From: Nematopogon swammerdamellus
Taxonomy: Eukaryota > Arthropoda > Insecta > Lepidoptera > Adelidae
Reading direction: 5' to 3'
Assembly: GCA_946902875.1 (NCBI GenBank)
Contig: OX336348.1
Span: forward strand, 13,727,741 to 13,791,740
DNA: 64,000 bases
Position 1 is the first letter of the stretch; each line of letters begins with the position of its first letter. Positions 35,701 to 47,700 of the stretch are shown piece by piece. The translations under genes and the position numbers were made by a program. The notes beneath the pieces were generated by a model, which saw only the letters and a program-made list of their open reading frames with translations, ran no database searches and was not told the origin of the DNA.

Positions 35701-38700
35701 ATCATTGTCCGACTGCCGCGCCGCCGGAAGAATGAACTGTATGGATTTCTACGATTGCAATTTAATTTCTACGTTTTAAACAATCGAATTGACCCATCAC
35801 TAGTGCTTTGCGTCGCCCTACATATGACAGTCCGCGTAGTGGGAATGAGATCGCGCATGCGGACGCAGCGCGGGAGAGAAAGAGAGGGAATCCAAGTTAT
35901 GTGGCGGTTGGTATAACTGATTTTGTATTCTAAGATCATTATATTTCATTTCTATCGCACTCGCGGATGGGATATTCTCTGTCGCACTCGATATTTTCTG
36001 CACAGTCCGCGTAGTCGGAATGAGATCGCGCATGGGGGGCACAGCGCGGGAGGGAGAGAGAGGGAGTATATTTTCTAATGCGCAATATTTGATAGAAGTA
36101 ATGTTTGAATTTGTGAAAAATAATAAATATAATGGTGGAAATAGTAATACTTACAAATGATATGTGATTCCTTGACTTTTAGTAGCGATTCTCGAAGAAT
36201 TTGTGCATAATCTCATTCATTATCATTACACACGACGGCATTTTCGATGTGTTAGCGGTCCGAACGCGTCCGTAGTTGGTGGGCGACTAACTTCAGATAG
36301 GACTGTGATCTTACTTTTAATGTGCCGCTTGGGAGCTCAGATAACCTATCTACCTCTTTTTAACTTATAATATCATTGCACGTACCTATTCCCTTTCGCG
36401 TGCACTACCCAATACTTATTTCTCTGTATTTTATTCCTCATCACCCAAAGCTGACCGGAAGAAATCACTTGCAGCGATAAGTCCGCCTTTTCGCACTACT
36501 GTATTTCTTGCTATTCTATTCTATTCTATTCTATTCTATTCTATTCTATTCTATTCTATTCTATTCTATTCTATTCTATTCTATTCTATTCTATTCTATT
36601 CTATTCTATTCTATTCTATTCTATTCTATTCTATTCTATTCTATTCTATTCTATTCTATTCTATTCTATTCTATTCTATTCTATTCTATTCTATTCTATT
36701 CTATTCTATTCTATTCTATTCTATTCTATTCTATTCTATTCTACTCTACTCTACTCTACTCTACACTCCACGCCCTGCCCTGCCCTGCCACGCCCCGCCC
36801 TGCCCTGACCTGTTCTGCCCTGCTCTGCTCTGGTCTACTCTACTCTGCTCTGCTCTGGCCTGCTCTGCTCTACTCTACTCTGCTCTGCTCTGCTCTACTC
36901 TACTCTGCTCTGCTCTGCTCTGCTCTACTCTGCTCTGCTCTGCTCTACACTGCTCTACTCTACTCTGCTCTGCTCTGCTCTACTCTGCTCTACTCTACTC
37001 TAATCTATTCTGTTCTATTCCGTTCTATTTTATTCCATCCCATTCTATTCCATTCTATTCCATTCTATTCCATTCTATTCCATTCTATTCCATACAATTC
37101 CATCCCATTCCATTCTATTCCAATCTATGCCATTCTATTCCATTCTATTCCAATCTATGCCATTCTATTCCATTCTATTCCATTCTATTCCATTCTATTC
37201 CATTCTATTCCATTCCATTCCATTCCATTCCATTCTATTCCATTCTATTCCATTCTATTTCATTCTATTCCATACAATTCTATTCCATTATATTCCATTC
37301 TATTCCATTCTATTCCATTCTTTTCCATTCTATTCCCTTCTATTCCATTCTATTCCATTCTATTCTATTCAAGTTTAAAATTAACGAATTATGTTCCATA
37401 CCACACCCAATGCGGCACTGCCAATCGTTTCCCTTGTAGAAAAGCCGGACTGGCACCTCCCCGTGGGTGAATTTCTGTGCCCGAGGCTCTGACCTCGAGC
37501 ATGGCTAATCAGTTCGGGTGCAATAAAACAAAACCAGCTCAAGTGCGATTCGAATTCGTGTGGAGAACGTTCGGTGCCATTCCATTTTCCGCGAGAACGT
37601 TAAGACTTCGGATTTTCGTTAAGGTTTTCCTGTAAATTATAATAAGAGAGGCTCTTTATTCCCGACTTTAACCAAATTTTAGACTCAGTAGTTTCGGAGA
37701 TAATGTTCGATTTTTGTATATTTTCTTTTAAGCTATGCATTTTAAAATTATAAAAAATATATATTCGTATTCCTTATAACAAGCCCTTTCCATTAATGTG
37801 TCACATACGCACTTGAAAAATAAATAACTTTTTAATTTGTCCCCTAAGTGCTAAACTTAGGGGACAAATTAAAAAGTTATTTATTTTTTAATAAATCGAA
37901 ATTCGTTCGTTTACATATGCACGCTGTATGTCCGAGATTGGACCACTCTAATAATATAATATGTGAAAAATTTCAACTTTTATTTTGTGAAGTGTATTCG
38001 GAGAAAAAACCCCTAAAAATAGATGAAATAAAAAAAACATCCTGAAATTATTATCCGAAAGTTTGAAAACAAAACAACAGATAGTTGTTTTTAAGGTTCC
38101 GTATCCGGTACGGGACCCTATTACTAAGCCTACGCCGTCTGTCTGTCTGTCTGTCTGTCCGTCCGTCTGTCTGTCTGTCTGTCCGAGGGCTGTATGTATC
38201 TCTTGAACCGTAATTTCAAATTAAAATTTGAAAGTTGAAATTTTCACAGAATATTATTATGTGTTATTGCTTATTATTATGGCCGATATAACAACAAATA
38301 ATAAAAAATACGAAAAACTAAAAAATTTACGAGGGTTCCCATTATAGAAGAAACTAAAAAGTGTATGCGCGCACCCCATCTACCGAATAGAGAAGCATTT
38401 TATTTAACTAACTAGCTGAGCCCGCGGCTCCGCTCGCGTGAAATTCGTATTTCAAAGAAGAATGTAAGTAACTAAGGGCGAGGCCGAAGGCCGAGCTGCG
38501 TTCAGGTAATCGATAAACCTTCTTAAAGAAAGTAACTAACTAATGGCGAGGCCGAAGGCCGAGCTGCTTTCAGCTTAACGATAACCTTTCTCAAATAAAG
38601 GAAGTAAGTAAGGGCGAGGCCGAAGGCCGAGCTGCGTTCAGGAAGACGATAAACCTTCTGGAAGAAAGGAAGGAACTAAGTGCGAGGCCGAAGGCCGAGC

Positions 38701-41700
38701 TGCGTTCACGTAAACCAAAAACACTCTTCCGCCTTCGGGCCTCGCCCTTAAAGACTTCCTTTCTTCGATAGAATATAATATCGTTTACTCAATCTATTTA
38801 TTTCATAAAAATAAAAACGTAATATTAATAACTAAAGAATTAAACCTACCTAACAAACATTAAAATAACTATCAAAATGGGCATTTTCAAATATGCTTAG
38901 AGCACTTGCGGCATTACCCCGCTGGATGGCAAGGCTTACCCTTTGAATGGATTACATAAGCCCTTGATGGCGGGACACCAGTTACGTCAACCAGCTCAAG
39001 CCTCTTTTGGCTTCACTGCTCCACGGACCGAGGGTTTCAACCGCAAACGCAACAAATTCGAAATCTTGAATTATATTTCTATATTTGCTGCGTTTGAGGC
39101 TCTCCGCCCCAGCCTCGGCCGCGCCAGCCGCTCTTGAAGATGCCCTAACGTGACTTGGAGCCAATGTGAGAACACAAGTGGCGTTCCACACCATAGAACT
39201 ACCCTTAGTCCATCCATGGCACTAAGGTGATAGCATCGGGCCTCTTGCCATCCAGCCGGGAATAACCGCGAGGTTCTAGGATGCACGGTATATTTGCCGT
39301 TAGAAGCGTGTCCTTTATAATAAAATTTTAATTAAATTAACTCAATCTTAATATTAATTAACTTTATTCGAGATGGTTTAGCTTCTTCCTGAACGCAGCT
39401 CGGCCTTCGGCCTCGCCCTTAGTTACTTGCTTTCTTCGAGATGGTTTATTTTTTGTCAGAACGTAGCTCGGCCTTCGGCCTCGCCTTAGTTGCTTACTTT
39501 CTTCAAGATGGTTTAGCTTCTTCCTGAACGCAGCTCGGCCTTCGGCCTCGCCCTTAGTTACTTGCTTTCTTCGAGATGGTTTTTCAATTATCCGAACGTA
39601 GCTCGGCCTTCGGCCTCGCCTTAGTTACTTACTTTCTTCAAGATGGTTTAGCTTCTTCCTGAACGCGGCTCGGCCTGCGGCCTCGCCCATAGTTACTTAC
39701 TTTCTTCGAGAATGTTTATTGTCTTCCAGAATAGAGCTCGGCCTTCGGCCTCGCCCTTAGTTACTTACTTTCTTCAAGAATGTTTTTTTTCTTCCTGAAC
39801 TCAGCCTTCCGCCTCGCCCTTAGTTACTTTCATCGAGAAAGAATATCGTTTACGTGAGCGCAGATCCACCTTCGGGCCCGCCTTTAGTTACTTACTTTCT
39901 TTTTTTAAATACGAAATACGATTTTAAATACGAGCGAAGCCGCGCGCAACAGATATATAAATTTTATTGTACCAATGACAGCGACATAACTTCGACTTTC
40001 AATTATTATTTTTATTATCAAACAATTTGTCACCGGCCAGCTCACGTCGAGATGACAGTTCTCCGTTGTCAACATGACATTTAAAATTGTTTTTTACCTT
40101 TACTTTGGATTACGTGATTTTTATTATATTTTTTAATTATTATGTTCATCCGGGATAGACACTGTCACTATAAAAAGTTTCGTCAAATTCCGTTCAGTGG
40201 TTTTTGCGAGATGCGCGTACAAATAGACATTTTTGCATTTACGATTTTATGATATGTATAGAAAGAATAGATATGTATAGACTATTTGTGTTCAAGTTAT
40301 AAAAAATAAGAACTGTCATTTTCGTTGTATCTACTTATTTTTAAATTTCGAATGAATATTTTATTCAAATGGTATTTGCTGCCAGTTCTCAAGATATAAT
40401 TATGTACTTTGGACTACGTGATTTTAAACGCGCAATAATGTTTATAATTGTTAATTTTTTTTTATTTTTGTTATTTTTTTTTACGTATTATGTTAACCCG
40501 GCATATAAACTGCCACTATACAAAGTTTCGTCTAATTCCGTTCAGTGGTTTTTGCGTGATGCGCGTACAGACAAACAAACAAACAAACAAACAAAAATTT
40601 TAAAAACTGTTCTAACATGTTCAGTATCTCATTTTAAGCCACCCTGGTTAGTTTTTTTCCTAATACATTCAATGTACAGACTTTCTTACCTCTACGATTT
40701 TATTATATGTATAGATACTTATTTTTAAATTTCGAATGAATATTTTATTCAAATGGTATTTGCTGCCAGTTCTCAAGATATAATTATGTACTTTGGACTA
40801 CGTGATTTTAAACGCGCAATAATGTTTATAATTGTTAATTTTTTTTTTATTTTTGTTATTTTTTTTTACGTATTATGTTAACCCGGCATATAAACTGCCA
40901 CTATACAAAGTTTCGTCTAATTCCGTTCAGTGGTTTTTGCGTGATGCGCGTACAGACAAACAAACAAACAAACAAACAAAAATTTTAAAAACTGTTCTAA
41001 CATGTTCATTATCTCATTTTAAGCCACCCTGGTTAGTTTTTTTCCGAATACATTCAATGTACAGACTTTCTTACCTCTACGATTTTATTATATGTATAGA
41101 TCATGACATTTATGATTTAACTAATGTGAAGCATTTCATAACACGTCATCTAGATGGCGTGAGTGGCGCTAGCCATGACATGGCGTGAGTGGCGCTAGCC
41201 ATGACATGGCGATACGGAACCCTCGGTGCGCGAGTTCGCCTCGGACTTGGCCGGTTTTTTTTTTCATATGGATGGACAATTATGCCGTCTCTCTGAGCGT
41301 GGTGTCGCACGCATGTCGTGAGGATTGGCTGTCCGCTGGACTCCCGGCACAGCCGCCGCCGCCGTTACAGTTAACTTATAAAAAAAAACAAAAGCGAGTC
41401 AGACAAAAAGTTTAAAATACACGTTTCTTGTATGGGACCACCTTAATTTTTCACTTTTAATTTTTTTCATGATATCTTGTTATATCCGCCAAAATAACAC
41501 ATATTCTGTGAAAATTTCAACTGGCTAGCGATTATGTTACCAAAGACGGCAAGCCATCGGACGCACGGACGGATGGACGGACGGACAGACAGACATTGTA
41601 GGCTTACAGAAACCTAATAAAAAATGTTCTTATCCTTCAACAGTGTTGCCAAACTATTTCAAAAATGAGAAAGAGCCCTCGATGAGCGAAGGTATGGATG

Positions 41701-44700
41701 TTCTCTTCAACACTACAACGAAACTCCTCAAGAGCGACGCTGTTCAGGAACTTCTGCTGAACAGAAGCCAGGAGTTTGATGCCGTCATCGCGGAGTGGTT
41801 CTTTAGCGACGTATATTCTGGGTGAGTCTTTACATACTTGCACAGTACCACTCAGTAAATAATGAACATGACTGCATAAATTAGTTAACTCTTGACTAGG
41901 TACGATTAGTACCTCAATTTGACAACTTGATACTTTAAGTATCTTAATATTGATATATTTTATTTTTTTATTTTTGACAATATAATTATACTACATCATT
42001 GTAGTATGTTTATACACGGTGTTGCAGTTGCCCCCGTAATATTTTTAACTGACATAAGGGGGTTATTCTATATGTGAAACTAAACAACTTCAGTGGAGAA
42101 AAAAAAATTATTGAAACAAAAAAAAAATATTTTTTCCATACAAATTTTAAATACCTATTCTCAAAATGTATGGAGAAAAAAAATGTTTTTTTCATCGAAT
42201 AAAAAAGTCGTAGAACTAAAGTTGTTCTATTTCACGTACAGAATCACCCCCTTTCGGGTTTTACGGTTGGGGTTGCAACACCGTGTGTGTATACTAACAT
42301 AAGTTGATACAAATTACGTATCAAAGTTTGACAAAGGCTCTTTACACCTGATTCACTTAATTAATAAGCCTTTGTAGTCAGAACGCTCTGCAAAATTGTT
42401 AATCTTGCTCTCAAGCTGTGCTGTCGATAGACTGTACAGACGGTGTTATTATGTGGCTAGTCACTAAAATACTAGTAATAATATGTATGAAATAAAAAAT
42501 ACCCTGCGAAGTTTCTTGTCGGTTCTTCTTCGTGGGTGCATTCGTAGCGGATAGAACAAATGAATCGATGATTTTTAAAACCCCACAAGCAACTTTTGTA
42601 AACGAGTGTCAAACATATTTGAATCCGATTATTATATTAGTTTAGGTACTTTTTTTATCTCTGGATGTAATTATGAGTATTATAGATGTCTAGTTTAGGA
42701 TTTATAGCTATTTTAGATTTCTGTAGATATGTGGTTTTAAAAATCATCTTACATGATTTTTATCAAAAATAAGAAAAACAACTTATTTGTTGGTTCTTAA
42801 TGATGACCTTTATTTAATTAATTACTAGCTAATACATTTATTTAATTGAAATCTTCGTAATTTTTCGTCGTCGTCACTGTTTTCCGTCGCTGTTGTCGGC
42901 CACTCCAATATTGCGTTGTAAAATGAAATTTTTTCTTCAGTTACGTATGGCATCAGTTTTGTAATGTCATCAATTTTTTTTACGTTTAAAGGCTTTTTCT
43001 GCCTTTTCAGTGGGAAAGATGAGGGTCTTTCCCACTGAACTGGGACTTTAAAACCCCACACACAAGTAACTGTTGCTTGTGGTGTTTTGATACCCACTCG
43101 CAATTTTTGTTTTTCACTTGTGGTGTTTTAAGACTCAACGGCGTTTTCACGTGTATTGTTTCCCTATTAGTGTAGTTGTTGCGTTTTAATGCTCATCGTA
43201 AAGATGGGCAAAGGCTAAAACAAAAAATGGAATAAAGTGAATTTCGGAAAATGTGTTGCTTATGGGGTTTTAAAAATCATCGATTCAAATTGTGACAAGT
43301 TCGAGCGCTGTCTAACTTTTTTTTTTTTTTATGGAAACTGACACGGTTGGCTACATCACCTACAACGTCCGTGATGTCAGCATAACACCGGGTGAACTAG
43401 GTGCCATGTCAGCGCTTCCCCCTTTGATCGTGCCGGCTACACTGAACTGGTCGGAAAACACAAACTATTTACATAGCCGTTTCAACCGACGTTTCATTCA
43501 GTGCGGTGGTACCAACCCGGGCGGGTTAAACCCTACCACCAAGTAAGATTAGGAGGGAAGGGACCTACAGTTTTACGAGGAATCCGAACCTCGGTCAGCC
43601 TCCAACGGTCAGCGGTCACCCATTCAAGTACTGACCGCATCCAGCGTTGCTTAACATTCAATAGCGACAGTTGACTGTCTGCACCACTGAGCTAACGAGG
43701 CTGACAAAGCTGCCATATGAATGATCAATAAACAATACAATACAATTCAATAAATTAATTCGCACCCTTTCAGGTTCGCGCAGATCTTCCAATGCCCCTA
43801 CATCCTGTTGTCTCCACTCGGCATGGGACCCACCATGGAGTACCTGATGGATGAGGTGCAGCCTCCGGCCACCAACCCGCTCGCGATGTTGGGCTTCAGC
43901 ACCCCCATGAGCCTCAAGGAGAGGCTGATCAACACCTTGGGTGTCACTTTTCTGTTGGTGATGACCATGTACGAACATGTCATCTTTTTACGGTTCCGCT
44001 TTCGCCCCAGACCCTATTACTAAGCCTACGCCGTCAGTCCGTCCGCTGCGCTTTTGTCCATGGAAACTGACACGGTTGGCTACATCACTTACAACATCCG
44101 TGATGTCAGCCCATAACACCGGGTGAACTAGATGCCGTGTCAGTGCTTCTCTTCGTTTCATGTCGGCTACACTGAACTGGACGGAAAACACGAACTATTT
44201 ACATAGCCGTTCCGACCGACGTTTCGCTCAGTGCGGTGGTACCAACCCGGGCGGGATAAACCCTACCACCTAGTAAGGTAAGAAGGGAAGGGACCTACAG
44301 TTTAACGTGGAATCCGAACACGGTCAGCCTCCAACGGTCGAGCGGTCACCCATCCAAGTACTGAATGCGCTCAGCGTTGCTTAACAACAGTCGACCGACC
44401 GCACCGCCTAGCTACCGAGGCTGACATTTGAAGGGCTGTATCTTTTGAACCGTAATAGGTAGCCGGTTGAAATTTTTACAGAATATGTGTTATTATGACG
44501 GATCTCAAATAATAAAACAGTAAACCTGTAAACATTCAGGCAGTGAAAAAACATAATTTATTTTTTTCAAAGTGTTTTTTTTTCCTTTATCGTAATAACG
44601 GTAGGACATACAAGCGTCAAACTTAGTGTGGTTATAGCACAAACTCTAAAGTAAAACAACAAATAATAAAAAGCGGTCAATACGATAGGTACGGAACCCT

Positions 44701-47700
44701 CGTCGGGCCCGACTCGCACTTGACCGGTTTTATAGACAGCCGTCACGGGTGGCTGTGCCCAAAGTTTGAAGGAAGATCAGACACAGCCATTCCACACAGA
44801 CACTCCTCGCGAAACTACGCTCAGAGAGGCGCCATGCCGGCTATGAGGCGGACAAAAAGGTCATCGTCTAATTTATTGACACATTTTTAAGATTCCCAGG
44901 TTATAGGTGGTGGGGAAGGGAACACACTCGCCCGAAGACCGTTCCACATTTTCGCCGTACGACACAGGAACGATTTCGAGAAGCGTTTCTCTTTGGCTTC
45001 TTGGTGCAATATTTTGCCGTCTCTAGGACCGAAGCAAGGTTCCTATCTCTGTGGTCCCATTCTGCTGTGGCGATATTTTAGTGTGCGTTAGACTCCGCCC
45101 AGACGGTGATCTCGACTCAAAGCGCCTTAAATGCTTTCCAGATTCTCCATGCACCCGAAAGAGGCTGTGCTATATGAGGAGTGTTTCGGCGCTGCCGATC
45201 CAGCTCGCCGACTATTCAGAAGCGATCCGAGACATATCCATCCTGCTGATCAACTCTCATCCCTCTATCGGAAAGCCGACGCGTTTGCTGCCAAATGCCG
45301 TTCAGGTCGGCGGCTTCCACATCGATGTCTAATGTTGAAATGTTTTCCAGATTCTCCATGCACCCGAAAGAGGCTGTGCTATATGAGGAGTGTTTCCGCG
45401 CTGCCGATCCAGCTCGCCGACTATTCAGAAGCGATCCGAGACATATCCATCCTGCTGATCAACTCTCATCCCTCTATCGGAAAGCCGACGCGTTTGCTGC
45501 CAAATGCCGTTCAGGTCGGCGGCTTCCACATCGATGTCTAATGTTGAAATGTTTTCCAGATTCTCCATGCACCCGAAAGAGGCTGTGCTATATGAGGAGT
45601 GTTTCCGCGCTGCCGATCCAGCTCGCCGACTATTCAGAAGCGATCCGAGACATATCCATCCTGCTGATCAACTCTCATCCCTCTATCGGAAAGCCGACGC
45701 GTTTGCTGCCAAATGCCGTTCAGGTCGGCGGCTTCCACATCGATGTCTAATGTTGAAATGTTTTCCAGATTCTCCATGCACCCGAAAGAGGATGTGCTAT
45801 ATGAGGAGTGTTTCGGCGCTGCCGATCCAGCTCGCCGACTATTCAGAAGCGATCCGAGACATATCCATCCTGCTGATCAACTCTCATCCCTCTATCGGAA
45901 AGCCGACGCGTTTGCTGCCAAATGCCGTTCAGGTCGGCGGCTTCCACATCGATGTCTAATGTTGAAATGCTTTCCAGATTCTCCATGCACCCGAAAGAGG
46001 CTGTGCTATATGAGGAGTGTTTCGGCGCTGCCGCCGCAGCGCGAGGGATCCAGCTCGCCGAGTATTCAGAAGCGATTCGCAACATATCCATGCTGCTGAT
46101 CAACTCTCATCTCTCTATCGGGAAGTGGACGCGTTTGCTGCCTAATGCCGTTCAGGTCGGCGGCTTCCACATCGATGTCTAATGTTTAAATGCTTTCCAG
46201 ATTCTCCATGCACCCGAAAGAGGCTGTGCTGTATCAGGATCAGGAGTGCTTCGGCGCTGCAGCCGCGGCGCGAGGTATCCAGCTCGCCGACTATTCAGAA
46301 GCCATCCGAGACATATCCATGCTGCTGATCAACTCTCATCCCTCTATCGGGAAGCCGACGCGTTTGCCTCCAAATGCCGTTCAGGTCGGCGGCTTCCACA
46401 TCGATGTCTAATGTTTAAATGCTTTCCAGATTCTCCATGCACCCGAAAGAGGCTGTGCTATATGAGGAGTGCTTCGGCGCTGCCGCCGCGGCGCGAGGGA
46501 TCCAGCTCGCCGACTATTCAGAAGCGATCCGCGACATATCCATGCTGCTGATCAACTCTCATCCCTCTATCGGGATGCCGACGCGTTTGCCTCCAAATGC
46601 CGTTGAGGTCGCCGGCTTCCACATCGATGTCTAATGTTTAAATGCTTTCCAGATTCTCCATGCACCCGAATGAGGCTGTGCTATATGAGGAGTGTTTCGG
46701 CGCTGCCGCCGCGGCGCGAGGGATCCAGCTCGCCGACTATTCAGAAGCGATCCGCGACATATCCATGCTGCTGATCAACTCTCATCCCTCTATCGGGAAG
46801 CCGACGCGTTTGCCTCCAAATGCCGTTCAGGTCGGCGGCTTCCACATCGATGTCTAATGTTTAAATGCTTTCCAGATTCTCCATGCACCTTCTGGTGCAT
46901 GAGGCTGAAAGAGGCTGTGCTATATGAGGAGTGCTTCGGCGCTGCAGCCGCGGCGCGAGGGATCCAGCTCGCCGACTATTCAGATGCGATCCGCGACATA
47001 TCCATGCTGCTGATCAACTCTCATCCTTCTATCGGGAAGCCGACGCGTTTGCCGCCTAATGCCGTTGAGATCGGCGGCTTCCACATCGATGTCGAGACCA
47101 AGCCGCTGCCTGAGGTACCTGCAACGCGAGCATTTCTGTAAAATGGTTAGAAATATACCGTAAGGTACCGTGTGGGTTTGGTACTTAAAAAGAATAGCCC
47201 CACTGCATCTCTCCTCGTGCATGTCGTAAAAGGCGACTAAGGGATAAGGACAAGATGCCATGCTCAAAGGCGACAGGCTCGCCACCTCTCACTTTGGCAC
47301 GGTACTTCCACCGAGTCATGCAGCAGGTGGGTCTTCGTGCCTTACTTGCTGCTTGATCGATTTAATCTTGTTCGAATACTTTGCGAAACGTGGTGGTCGG
47401 TGTTGTGCTTTAATTTACCAGAGTTCTTGCAGCACAACACCGATTACTCTGCTTACTCCGATTGTCGGGATTCAGCGTGTGTGATATGTAGGTTTGAAAT
47501 ATTATAAAAGCTCAAGTGGCAGTTGGCTGGGCACGTCAGCCGAAGAGACGATGACCCCGTTGGAGGAATCTTGTTCTGCACTGGCGGCTGTGGGCAGGGA
47601 TTGCATCCCTACACGCTGGACTTACCGCGAATGCGTACCAATCGGTTCTGCAAATATTTTCTCTACAGAACCGGTAAACTCTGGAACGCTATCCCTGCCC

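Larger units (their letters stand above)
38090..41260 (+). repeat. Rep-E split by 2.7 kb of nested retroelement DNA
   Basis: Rep-E starts at 38090 (aaggttccgtatccggtacggg), breaks off at about 38405 (gaagcattttatttaacta), and resumes at about 41110 (atttaactaatgtgaagcatttc) to end ttggccggtttttttt at 41258. The insert begins with tagctgagcccgcggctccg (38411), an RTE-like segment, and ends with acgattttattatatgtatag. This orders the events: Rep-E first, the rest later. Confidence 0.78.

Noticed and set aside
36508..37470. 320-codon frame of SILFY repeats
   Set aside because: A direct translation of the CTATT satellite; no protein gene.
45142..47114. CRISPR-like array (regular about 220-bp repeats)
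   Set aside because: Eukaryotic context, no unique spacers, and the unit encodes a UGT exon.
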